A stretch of 64,000 nt of DNA from Periplaneta americana (lineage: Eukaryota > Arthropoda > Insecta > Blattodea > Blattidae). Below, piece after piece: positions 33,960 through 44,349 of this stretch (within the stretch, counting starts at the first letter, position 1; every line of letters begins with the position of its first letter). The position numbers and the translations under genes were made by a program. The stretch is from NCBI RefSeq assembly GCF_040183065.1, contig NC_091120.1:176299988-176363987 (forward strand). The letters run 5' to 3'. Under the pieces are notes generated by a model that saw nothing but the letters and a program-made list of their open reading frames with translations, searched no databases and was not told where the DNA came from.

Positions 33960-33960
33960 C
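33902..33960. repeat. (ATT)n microsatellite
   Basis: About 19 TTA/ATT units. Confidence 0.95.
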
Positions 33961-34144
33961 GTCGTTCAACATATTTTCATAAACAAATTTTATAGTAACC
34001 GGAAATTACTTTTCCAGAATTAGGGATATTCAAATATACTCCAGGATATAAAAAAAGATTCTCCCAAGAAGAAGATCTGTGGGTCGACCATTCAGAAGAT
34101 GACGGGAGACCGTAACAGGCCACTAGCCTATTACTTGACGGATA

Positions 34145-34146
34145 GA

Positions 34147-34227
<81 letters not shown>
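34145..34227. repeat. (GAT)n microsatellite
   Basis: About 26 GAT units, preceded by TAACAGGCCACTAGCC. The sequence upstream (about 34060-34145, AAGAAGATCTGTGGGTCGAC) looks like the decayed 3' end of a GAT-tailed RTE-like element, as at 17405-18325. The histidine-rich minus frame is a by-product. Confidence 0.9.
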
Positions 34228-34847
34228 AATGTGTATTTAAGCGAAAATGTTTAAGTAAATTTCTTTGCCGCATCACAATATTTTCTCCTACACCTCATGG
34301 TAATGGGAAAGTTAAAAGAAGCTGAAATGTATTTCGAATATCAGAAATACACCGTGTTCCAAAATGATAGCTCCTATTTTACAATACTTTATCTCTATAA
34401 CTATCAATGCTACAGCAACGCAATAAGTGCCAATTGACAGGTAATCTATTTTTAAGTTTTGTTCGATACAAAAAATATCATATGGAAGGCACCTGGGCAG
34501 TGCATCGTTTAATGATCGGAGTGAGGGGCACCATCCCACAATCAACTGTTAACACTCTAAAAACATTTGGAATCCATGATATCATACCTAAAGTAATTAA
34601 TCACTTCAAGCATTCTGAAAAATCATTTATACTGAATATCATAATTCCCCCCCCCCCCTTTTCTATTCGTTAGTGTATGATTGTTATAAATATAAAGTAC
34701 AATGTACATTATTTCTGAAATTTAAGCTCTTAAGTTCATATTTAATTTGACTCATCTATTTACTGTAATTAGTTATTAGGCTATTCTTGTATGTGTATTA
34801 TTCTGTGTTTTTGGCAACCTAGGATGCCTGGGCAGACTATTTCTTGG

Positions 34848-34902
<55 letters not shown>
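34848..34902. repeat. (AT)n microsatellite
   Basis: About 26 AT units that abut the 3' end of the mariner pseudogene. Confidence 0.95.
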
Positions 34903-34904
<2 letters not shown>

Positions 34905-35260
34905 CCTCTGGTCACACGGCACACATCTAAGCGATATTCCAATAAAATTCCTCCTACGCTCTGCACAGCGTGTCACGATCTATTGCCCTGCACCACAGCT
35001 GTGATGCGACGCCGCAGCTCGTGCAGTTATTGGTAAAAGGAGGAACGTAAACATTGTCCTTTACATACCCTCACAGGAAAAAATCACAGGAGGAACTTAA
35101 GTCAGGTGAAAAGGGAGACCACCTCGTCAAGTTTTGGTCTTTGGCCAATCCAAGAGATGCTCGTTGAGGTACTTAAGCACATGACGGTGTAAGTGAGGCG
35201 GTGCACCATGTTGCTGGAAAATAAACTCATCTTCCTTTCTCTCCAGTCACAACAGAATGA
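34900..35260 (-). pseudogene. Mariner/Tc1-like transposase, C-terminal half
   Basis: On the minus strand, across frames: FIFQQHGAPPHLHRHVLKYL, NEHLLDWP, then a decayed SPDLSSCDFFLWGYV-like block, VYVPPLP, and finally EYRLDVCRVTRGS just before the (AT)n tract. The layout matches insect IS630-type transposases (QQDGAPPHFH ... SPDLTPCDFFLWG ... YRLDVCRVT). The catalytic aspartate of QQDG has become His (QQHG). It also has stops and frameshifts and lacks its N-terminal half, so it is dead. Confidence 0.82.
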
Positions 35261-35264
35261 TGTC

Positions 35265-36350
35265 CTGCGAAATTCAGGACACAAAAAACTCTTTGAAGTT
35301 TCGATAGCGCCATTTTCTAAGAACGAAATTTTTTCAACAATAGCAAACGCATGCGCATATAGTAGCCGTAACCTTAATAAAATACGAGATATTAGCTGTC
35401 TATTGAGACCACAGATTGAGACTGCGTCTCTAGAGCTTACATACTTTCTGCAATATAAAATCGTAGGAATCATTTTGGGACATGTTGTAGTATTGATGTA
35501 CACACGAATTTAAATAAGATAGCAGAGAGATCTTCCAGAATAATATGACAACAGAAACTCGAGGTTGGAAAAAATGTTCCATTTCATCTTTCTAAATGAG
35601 AGAATGAATTTTCGTGAAGTCTGTAATAGGATAAAAGGTCTAAACCCATTAAAGGGGAAATATATTGGAGATGAGGAGAGATATCGAATGTGAAATATTA
35701 ATACGTCCGTCAACACCCATTTTCATGCATAATTCATATTAAGGGGAAACTGTTTAATGGTGCTTTCTAGTCAATAGCGAGTAATATAACGTATTATTTA
35801 CAATTGTCATTAAGTGGTATCAGTGTATAGAGATCAGTGAAAAATTACGCTTATTGCATAGAATCTCATTTATAAAATAGACTCTGGTAAGCTATCTGTG
35901 TTACTGGTAATAACGAGAATTACGTCAGTATTTTACTATAAAGTAATATGGAAAGGTTTAGCACTTATATTCATCGAGCAATCCTTGGCTAGTAAGCGGG
36001 ACTTGTAAGAAGTAACAGATAACTTTGCCGAGATCAAAGCATGAAGAAACTAATTTTAAGGTGTGAATAATGTTATACGTACCATACATTTATATTTAAA
36101 ATGTAACTAACTTGTAGCTCACATGAACACTTCGCAATTTTTTTATGCAACCGAGGTTCATGGAGGACAGCAAAGCAATTTCGACAACGATGTAAGGTCA
36201 GATGTAATAATTTTATAAGAAATTGAAATACTATGCGAATAGGAGATTGTCTGAAATATTTCAAAGCCAATTTACTTAGGTATAAAGCAAATATTTTTCT
36301 TCCAAGCTATGAACAAACTGAACACGGCTCTCGTCCAATTTCCGAGATCT
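35265..36350. other. Intron 1 sequence, nothing recognised
   Basis: AT-rich. Two overlapping 100-130-codon frames at 35102-35513 run through the mariner relic and beyond, with no domain. Not called. Confidence 0.35.
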
Positions 36351-36361
36351 ATCATAATAAC

Positions 36362-37688
36362 TAGGGACCGGATTTTTATGTAATATCAAGGTGTGAAATA
36401 TGTACATATTTATGTAAGAAAAATAAGCTGAATATGTACCAAAATATGTAAAATCATGAAAATATTTAATATCAATACGTGGTAGGTATAGGATAGGTAA
36501 GACTCTTCAGTTGTGATTTCATAGAGCACCCGACTTTTTTACTGCACACTTGACACAATACTATTTCTCCATCTGTAGTGAAAGCTTCGTCCATCGCAAT
36601 CCATAATTTTATTTTTGTCGTTAGGATTGAAGATACAGGGGCCACTTTAGTTAGTACAAGCAGGAGATAAACTCACTTGCACTTTATGCTGTAAGTACTA
36701 AAACTAGAGAACTGAGTAAAATGAATGACACAACAGTACTGCAAGCACTGTTTCGCTTTACTGGATTAGGAGAAAATAAGAGATGTGGGACACATGCATT
36801 TTAGCTGCTCCCTGTAAGAAACAAAGTACCTACTAAAAGCTCAAACCATAGGTATTTACAAACTGTTGTTTGAAAAGTGACATTCCTGTCTCACTCAGAA
36901 GGGTAAGATTATTCCAGCCGAGAACCATAGTTTCTAATTCCTCGGAAAATCCCATTTCCGCATAGGTCTACTAAATTTAAAGTAAAGAGGTCAAGCAATA
37001 ACCTGAAAAGCTATTTATTTTAATCTTTCAACATCTTTCCAGTTTGTTCCTTTACTCCAGCTTCTTTTCGAAAGTCGGTTACTTTATAGCGGCTCATGTC
37101 AGACTTGACACGGGTTTTCCATGGAAAGATTAGGAAGAGGGTGGGTAAAGTTGCAATTGCATGGGAACAGGTTGTTAAGACGTGTGCAGAACAATTATAG
37201 TTCGAGACAAATCATGTCGTCCTCGACCCACTCCACCGCATGAAGACAACGCTACTTTCTGAGTGATTTTTACATTACAAGGTAGTTGTATGAGAAGGTT
37301 GTATTTTGTTCACTCATATTTACAGTAGGCGGTATGGGATGAGAGCCTCTATTACTTCCTGGAACTAAGGACGTTATGTTTCGTTCCGAAATATATATTT
37401 TCTTGGGTAGGTAAAAAGGCTTTTTAAATCTGTGTATTTCAAATTATAAACTTCCCCAACAGAAGTTTTTTCTCTCCCTTTTAGAAAAGTAAAAATGAAT
37501 AAACCCCTTAAATATGTAGATGTATGTAATACCAAGCCATAATACGCAATGTGGGGTAAATATGTAAAAATATGTAGTATACAATTTTAATATATTAATG
37601 GTAATTACAAGATTCGCGAAGATTGTTATTTATATACGATTAGGTTGAAAGGAATATAATATGTAATTACATAAAAATCCGGTCCCTA
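36362..37688 (-). mobile_element. hAT element (TAGGGACCGG ends), mostly deleted
   Basis: TAGGGACCGGATTTTTATGT at the left is inverted at the right (ACATAAAAATCCGGTCCCTA). A perfect 8-bp duplication ATAATAAC (36354-36361, 37689-37696) flanks it. On the minus strand, about 36530-36610 reads DEAFTTDGEIVLCQVCSKKV, a BED-like finger start comparable to FTTDGKVLFCQTCGKSV in 44350-45693. A sister subfamily of the TAGGGAGCGG elements. Confidence 0.88.
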
Positions 37689-37696
37689 ATAATAAC

Positions 37697-38300
37697 ATGA
37701 AACGTCTTGGAAGAATTTCTGGTCATTATTCATTCTGACATTCAAAACAAAAAGTGCAATTTTATCAAACGTTTATCTCTGAAAATTTGACGAAGAAGTC
37801 TGCACAGTCTCTGCTCTACATGTGATCGTTTCCATAACTAGTTTTGGTTGATTGAGTTATATGGAGTTCCAAAAATAATCACAAGGAGGAGAAGCAGGTT
37901 TTGAAACTGCTGTGAATGCTAGACTATATATAGCCTACTTTATGACAAGGAAACATTTTATTGAATGTGGTTTACAAGTTTGTGCTTTTGAACCTACGAA
38001 GTTGTAATGGTAATGGTAGTGGTAGTAAAATCCATTTGTGTGACCGAAAAGTTTTCCCCTCTACCTAAATTTCCATCAATACTTAGAGAATACTCTAAGG
38101 GAAGCCCAGACAATGTTTAGGATGGGCCAAAGAATTACGGACATATTCTAAAGTAAATTGGCGTAGGCCCATGTAACAATACCCACACAATGTTTCATAT
38201 AATTATTGTGATCCTGCAGAAGAGAGTAATAACTAATAAAAATGTCAAACTAATTTACCTCTCGGTTTCTTGGGAATACCAAATTCAATAAGAATGTTAG
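37697..38300. other. Intron 1 sequence, nothing recognised
   Basis: No coding or repeat structure visible. Confidence 0.3.
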
Positions 38301-38576
38301 CCACCGGCGTAGCTCAGTCGGCTAAGGCGCTTGCCTGCCGATCCGGAGTTGCGTTCGGGCTCGGGTTCGATTCCCGCTTGAGCTGATTACCTGGTTGGGT
38401 TTTTTTCCGAGGTTTTCCCCAACCATAGGGCAAATGTCAGGTAATCTATGGCGAATCCTCGGCCTCATATCGCCAAATATCATCTCGCTATTACCAATCC
38501 CATCGACCAATCCCATCGACCAATCCCATCGACGCTAAATAACCTCGTAGTTGATACAGCGTCGTTAAATAATCAA

Positions 38577-38614
<38 letters not shown>
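38301..38614 (+). mobile_element. tRNA-derived SINE (family C) with (TAA)n tail
   Basis: The head CCACCGGCGTAGCTCAGTCG (A box) and GGGTTCGATTCCC (B box) is followed by CTGATTACCTGGTTGGGTTT and CCGAGGTTTTCCCCAACCAT. A triplicated CCAATCCCATCGA lies at 38495-38533, then GCGTCGTTAAATAATCAAG and (TAA)n. A full-length, well-preserved copy. It resembles Talua-type cockroach/termite SINEs as I remember them; not verified. Confidence 0.9.
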
Positions 38615-38616
<2 letters not shown>

Positions 38617-38906
38617 TATCCTGTAAAGTCTTTAGGATCTATCTATGTCGACGTGGGTACATCAGCTAAAGACAAACAGGACAAATCCATTAATGGAAAT
38701 CGCGATTATGAACTTACATGTTCAGTAAAAATACTAATTTGTGATAAAAATGTTGAAGACACAGAATTTGGCCTCGTTTTGTTTCAAATTTCATCATTTA
38801 AATTTGCACCCGTCACTTCTTCTGAAGTGAAAAGGTCACTTTCTATTTACAACATTTTTGACAGATACACGCATTAATTTGACTGCTGAAAATTTGGAAA
38901 GACTCT

Positions 38907-39886
38907 TAGGTCTGGTTCACAATAAACCAGGAACGGAAACGACAATGGAAAAATTGCTAAAATGTATATAGGCCTATTTAAATGTGAGCATTCATAATTA
39001 ACGAAAAACTTGCCGGAGCCCGGGAACGTGAAAGTTGGCAAATATTCAACTTTGCCGATTTCGTTTCCGATCACAGCCTCCCATTCACAATGAAAATTAA
39101 ACATAATCGTAACATAAACAGAAGTTTGCGGCCAGATTACCAAATAGGATCATTCACAATGATTCACATAAACACTGACATTAACATTACCGTAAGACGT
39201 TAACATCAAAGTTTGCAAACTCCAAACTTTCATGCTTATGCTTACGTGATTTGCAAACAGAACACAATCGTGGAGCGCTGAAGTATACGACAGAATATGA
39301 GGAAATGGCGTCGTTGTTATGTTTCCATGGTTACCAAGTATCTTTGCGGTTATGTTTATGTTCCCATCATGAATGATGGTATGACTTCTTGATTTTACCG
39401 TAACGTTTACATATTTAAGTTAACGCTTACATTATGTTTAATTTTCATTGTGAATGAGCCTTTTAGATTCACTCTGTTGTCAACATAAATCTATTTGGTC
39501 GTCGTATATTTTGTAGCAAGGAAATCGTGACATAATTTCTTCTTCATCCATCGTTTTTAACTCAGAAATTCAGTAGAATCACTTTAATATATGCTACATG
39601 TATATGTGACCAGATTACCACGTGAACTGAATTCTTAAATATTCTGTGTCACAAATTTTGATGCTGGTTAGCCTGTGTCTATGTTGACTGACTTGTACTT
39701 ATGAGAGAACGCCATTGGTCAATGATCAGAATCCGTAATATCGACTTTACATATCATTATTATCGATATGCATAGTCGTTTCCTTTCCCGGTTTATTGTG
39801 AATAAAAAATCTTCACGTTCACGTCCTCCGCTTCCCCTTCTCGTTCTGGTTCTCGTTCTCGGTTTATTGTGGACCAGCCTTTAACA
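38907..39886. mobile_element. MITE with GGCTGGTTCACAATAAACC ends, containing another MITE
   Basis: GGTCTGGTTCACAATAAACC at the left is inverted at the right as GGTTTATTGTGGACCAGCC. TA-type flanks; second copy at 46607-47417. Probably a Tc1/mariner-type MITE. Confidence 0.8.
39078..39463. mobile_element. Nested MITE with ATTCACAATGAAAATTAAAC ends
   Basis: CCATTCACAATGAAAATTAA and ACATAATCGTAAC are inverted near 39430-39460 as TTAATTTTCATTGTGAATG. It sits inside the element at 38907-39886. Confidence 0.75.
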
Positions 39887-40062
39887 TACATTGTCCGTTT
39901 TAAAATAAAATGTTTCAATTTTGATTGTGCATATTATTAGCTTTTTTTCCTTCATTGTACATATTTGGTAATTTTACAGTGCATGAATACATGCATGTTT
40001 TACGATTTGATAGTGCATGAAAATTCTGTTTCTACTGATGACATTAAATTCATTTCACTCAC

Positions 40063-40155
40063 CGTGGTGAGATGTTCATCGGAATTGTAGGCCGCGCCTG
40101 CGTCGGTCCACAAAACGAGGAAGGCGATGAGTCCCAAACTGCTGATGATGCACAT
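40063..40155 (-). CDS. Acid lipase exon 1 (start and signal peptide)
   Basis: Encodes residues 1-31: MCIISSLGLIAFLVLWTDAG, AAYNSDEHLTT. The hydrophobic run ISSLGLIAFLVLW followed by small residues is a classic signal peptide, cleavable around DAGA|AYN. The donor ACG|GTGAGT leaves phase 0 and joins CCG of exon 2 to give LTTPQLIRKYGYP, the expected N-terminal lipase motif. An in-frame Met 28 codons upstream (40239) exists, but it would put a charged stretch before the hydrophobic core, so the Met at 40155 is preferred. Promoter side lies at higher coordinates. Confidence 0.9.
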
Positions 40156-40184
40156 GTCTTCCGCCTCAGCCGCAGTCCCCCACA

Positions 40185-40190
40185 AACTGA
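40185..40190 (-). promoter_or_regulatory. Possible initiator (TCAGTT) of the lipase gene
   Basis: TCAGTT on the minus strand fits the arthropod initiator, with the A 33 nt upstream of the ATG. No TATA box at the usual distance and no good DPE were seen. A match of this length is weak evidence. Confidence 0.25.
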
Positions 40191-40382
40191 TAGTTTTGTC
40201 CAGCCCGAGCCGAGCACGAGACGTGTTATCTAAGTACACTCACGGCTTGCCGCTCTTGGACCTTCGGTCCCTGGAGTGGGGATAATGCAGCTTCACTCAA
40301 TGAACAATACGCCTTGACAAAGTCTTGCCGTGGGTAGCTGTGAGAACACTACACAGTTGCCATGTTTAGTCACAGTGTGTTA

Positions 40383-41892
40383 CCACAGTCTACTATATAC
40401 AGTCACGAAGCTTGAGTTTTGAGGGTGCTAGAAACAATAGACTGTGCCAGTATTATTTTGCATTGCCTGTAATGAGACGATATTAGCGATCCTAGTGGTG
40501 AGCAACTATCTAATGTTTGCATATTTACTACGTATTGAGCTTCGCGACTGTATATACTAGCACCACAGTCTAGTATATGGGCTATTCCATATGAAATCGA
40601 TCAGTAAAAAAACTCGCATTTTTTATACTCTTAATTTTTTCCCTATTTATACAAGGTGCTGAAGAATGTGCGTTTTCAAAAATATACTATCGAAAGTCAA
40701 ACGGTTTTCGTATTGTTGAGCGACAAATTTAGCGTATTTTATAAAAACAGGCCTCTTTCAGCGCTAAGAACTCTGGAACCATTTATTGCAGAACATTGAA
40801 CGAGAGCCCATTTTGAAGCTGACATTTGGTAGGTTATGATAAGAAATAATCCTTATTTTTATTGTATACAGAGAGACAGAAAATCTGATTTTACTTACTT
40901 TTAGGCTTTTTGCCAATTTGTAAAAATGTAAAAAAATATTGAGAAAAAAACTTACATTATTAAGAGGGATTAGGCATTGTTTGCTTAGTGTCACGGCAAT
41001 AAGTTTCGGGGATATTAAATAAATTATTTTCACACGCCTAGACTTGAAAGGCGCAACACAGCACGCACTGGCCGAGAGATGAAGATAAGCGAGCGTTGGG
41101 CGTCATTTTACTCCTGTGTTTATGAAAACCTGTGATAAAGCTAGCCCAGCTATGCGCTACTAGACGAAACATCACGTGTTTATGTCTCCTGGCCTTGCTT
41201 GCCTAGGCTAGCTCCCGCCTCACAGTCAGCTGGTTAGCTCACGCGCGTACTATTTATTTTCTTTATTTGATTTTTCAATACTTTCTTATTAACGTTGCAC
41301 CAGTAAAAAATACGTGTTTATTTGTACTTTCAATGCGGAATCTAACCATATATTTTAAAAATATTTTTTCGTGGGCAAAGGCGTCTTAATGAAGAAAAAT
41401 CTAAATTTCTCCATTTCCATAAAAAGTAAGAAAAACTGTTTACATGTCAATATAAATTTTAACTTTTCAGCATCAAAAATAAACCATGATTTTGATCATT
41501 GGGTGAAAGGGTTTCGGAGCTACAACAGTTTAAATTTGCTAATTTTATGAAAATACGATAAATTTAAATATTTTTAATTTAAACACTATGAAGTTCTGAT
41601 GCCTCAAACCTTGCACAAAACATTGTATCATAATTGTCTACGGACAGAAAAAGTTTCATTGTACTTAAAAATTGCAAGGTCAATTTTCTCTATATTTCGG
41701 TCGATTTGAGACGGAATAGCCCAAATACAGTCACGAAGCTTGAGTCGTGAGGGTGCTAGGAACAATAGACTGTGCCGGTACTATTTCGCATTGTCTGTAA
41801 TGAGGCGATATTAGCGATCCTAGTGGCTAGCACCTATCTATGGATGCATATTTACTAAGTATTGAGCTTCGTGACTATATATTAGACTGTGG
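40383..41892. mobile_element. Dimer of CACAGTCTA-family MITEs with a nested element
   Basis: Unit 1 is 40383-40559 (CCACAGTCTACTATATACAG to CTGTATATACTAG). Unit 2 begins at 40563 (CCACAGTCTAG) and ends at 41892 (TTAGACTGTGG). The outer flanks are TGTTA/TGTTA (GTGTTAC/GTGTTAC if the ends are CACAG), so the dimer shares one target duplication. Unit 1 lacks its last bases. Unit 2 is split by the element 40579-41722. Confidence 0.88.
40579..41722. mobile_element. 1.14-kb element with GGGCTATTCC ends
   Basis: GGGCTATTCCATATGAAATC at the left is inverted at the right (GATTTGAGACGGAATAGCCC) over about 24 bp with a few differences. It interrupts unit 2 of the MITE dimer 16 bp from its left end. The target duplication is unclear (ATAT against AAAT). 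No conserved coding; superfamily not assigned. Confidence 0.8.
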
Positions 41893-41936
41893 TGTTACGG
41901 TGGTAGTAATGTGCTATATTACACCTTGATGAGAAC

Positions 41937-42325
41937 TATACTTCTTTTTTTTTTGAAAGATGGGACATAGCAGGAGCGTTGCGATCGGAAAAACAAATGA
42001 ATGTCACGTAACGTGGTAGGCCTGTTGCTATGGTAACAATGGTTGAGTTGCCAAACTTACCATTCTCACTTGGCGAGTGCTTAATAGCTCTCTTGGCGAC
42101 ATTTATTGTGCACACAATGTTAGCATTGGTATATTTCGTCTTTGATTCTCTGTCGATTTTTGTACTGTTTTCTTACCTTCGCGTCAATTGTCAATGAATG
42201 TTTTAACATCAGCCATCTTAACGTAAATTGCTGGCAGCATGGTAGTCCATATTGGCAACATAGCACTGTAGTTCCAAACTCGGCCGCTTAACTGCCATGT
42301 CCCATCTTTAAAAAAAACAAGTATA
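41937..42325. mobile_element. MITE with AAGATGGGACATGGCAG-like ends
   Basis: TATACTT, a T run, then AAGATGGGACATAGCAG at the left is inverted at the right as CTGCCATGTCCCATCTT, an A run and AAGTATA. The TA/TATA at the borders suggests a Tc1/mariner-type duplication. Confidence 0.75.
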
Positions 42326-42734
42326 ACGAAACTTCAGCTAATTAGACAGTCATGATCAGAGACGGGAAATTATAGCATGTTCTTCACACCTGTTATGCGG
42401 GAAGCCTAAGTTTCACAACATTTTTCTTTAGTGTCATGGTGATGAACTTGTTTCTTACTGGTTAATGATACATAGAAGTGCGAGCGAAATTCAGTAATGG
42501 TATTGGGGATATATAGGCCTACAGTACTGTCATGGCAATTCTTTTCTTGGCCATACGCCCCACCCCTTGTTTTCTCCCTTGAAATATATTTTACTCTCCT
42601 CTCTCTATCTCTCCGACTGTCATTTAATGATCCTTTTTTGTATTAAAGAAGTAGAGAAATTGTTTTGCTTTACATTTTAATTGTACAAGAAGTTTCATTT
42701 AAATAATACACCATGTATACTCCATTTTATTTCA

Positions 42735-42999
42735 AGGAGTGCATTTCGGTTGCTCCATTGAACACTCACTTACAGATGATTTATGACTTCCTACACAAAC
42801 ACCTCTGACAATTCCATCTTGTCCCTTCGTCCCAACATTGCACAGTTGCCACAATCCTGGTGACCCTCGAAATGAGACAGTGAGACTGACGGGATTCTTG
42901 GAATTCGGAAAAGATGCAGCAACTCTGCCTCCACGTGGATTTGACGGGAGCCTGTCAATTCTTCTGAACAAGGGTTGCGATTGGTAACTGACAGGAGAA
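42735..42999 (-). other. Unidentified exon-like stretch (candidate terminal exon)
   Basis: On the minus strand a strong acceptor (CTTGTCTTCTCCTGTCAG) is followed by about 88 open codons (YQSQPLFRRIDRLPSNPRGG to SMEQPKCTP and stop). AATAAA overlaps the stop region (42726-42731). A second frame is also open for 66 codons to a stop at about 42797. A donor-like GTAAGT also occurs at about 42769. GC content is near 50% against an AT-rich background. I recognise no domain. It could be the 3' exon of an unknown host gene lying between the two lipases, or the relic of a mobile element. Confidence 0.3.
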
Positions 43000-43019
43000 G
43001 ACAAGATTTCCGTCACCGC

Positions 43020-44349
43020 AAGGAAGACATTTATTTATGACAACCAATTAGTAGGGGGCAATAGAAGGTCTTCGGCAAAGTCCTTTCTGTGAAACTGCAC
43101 TCCATGAAATAAAATACAGTATAGCACCACCGTAGATGCCCACTTGTCTCGATTAACCTTGGGGTATTTGCAGCACCTCTTGTTTTTCAACCATTATTTT
43201 ATATATTCTGGATTCCAGTGCTGCAGAGGTGGACAATTTTTGTTTATGAACATCAAACAAAATACATTAGGAACAGCAAGAGATGATCTAAGATCTGTAC
43301 AGACCTCCGCGTACAAATCTTAGGCACCCATATGCCATATGGCTTCATACAGACAATTTTTTTTTTTTCCTCATACGATTAATTAAAAAAAATTGTAGAC
43401 TCCCATACGTTGTATGGCCCCGTGTGGCCTCCATGACAGCACTGGATATATGTATGAGAAGTTTATTAAATTTAAACCTATCAGATGATAAATTTATAGG
43501 TTTTGTCCAAGGAAAGAAGTGTTACGACGATTTCCGGAGAAATTAGCCTACATGTATTTCTGGTGATTTCATTAGTGAAAATCTTTGAATTCATAAGGGA
43601 TTTTTGTGGAGATGGAGTTCATTCTATATGCAAGGCACAACAAAAGCCTAAACTAACCAAATCTAACTTTGTCACAGATTCGTAAATGCAAGGTGTACAA
43701 GCGAAGTAAGTTTAACCCGATATTCTAAGTAATTTCAAATCTAATGTAAATCTTCTCCCTAGAAGGATAAAATTACTAGGTTTTATCTCAATTTTAATCT
43801 TCTTAATCTTTAGATCAGGTAACTATTTATTAGTTATTCATTTAATAATATTATATAAAAACTGATTCAATATTATGTGCCAACGAACTGTTAAACACCA
43901 GGAATTGACATGTTTTAAATCATTGCCAGATGATGAGATAAATAAATGTAAGGAAGTCATTTACCTAATGGGGTTTGAAATATTTCGTGCTCTGAAGCCT
44001 TTCAATAGAACAGAATTTCTCATAAGGGTAATGTTTAAATAGCTTGTCCATAAGAAGTTTTTAATTTTGAAAAACTACGAACTTCTCGATCAAGTATCGA
44101 GACAAAAATTCAGAAAATTCCTGATTTTATTCAAGAGGAAGGTTAAAAAAAAAAGAAGCAAGAAAAATCGTATATTATTCACTGACTCTTGATGACAGCA
44201 GTGACATTACTGATATAGCAAAGCTTGAGATTTTTATCCGCGAGATTGATCAAGATGTTAGTACAGGAACCACCACTGGTTGTAGTTTTCATGCCAAGTA
44301 CCTTTCCTCCGTCTCCTTACTTCATAGGTTGTCTGTCGCGTGTAATCAC
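43020..44349. other. Intergenic DNA, nothing recognised
   Basis: AT-rich sequence without clear inverted ends; short open frames lack any recognisable motif. Confidence 0.35.

Larger units (their letters stand above)
5736..40155 (-). other. Acid lipase gene, 5' five coding exons (gene span visible)
   Basis: Five exons on the minus strand join in frame into one secreted alpha/beta-hydrolase lipase of the lysosomal acid/gastric lipase (lipase 1/3-like) group: 40063-40155, 26892-27090, 21280-21394, 7568-7811, 5736-5894 (810 nt, residues 1-270). Junction phases are 0, 1, 2, 0, and each has GT/AG borders. The reconstructed order is signal peptide, TTPQLIRKYGYPAE, HGLL oxyanion region, [30 protein letters not shown]. 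Family members are about 380-420 residues, so roughly 120-150 C-terminal residues, including the catalytic Asp and His, are missing and lie left of the window or in exons too small to see. The likely role is extracellular or gut lipid ester hydrolysis; this is inferred from the family. Confidence 0.93.

Noticed and set aside
35102..35513. Pair of overlapping 106-133-codon frames as host genes
   Set aside because: Partly antisense to the mariner relic; no recognisable domain or exon borders.
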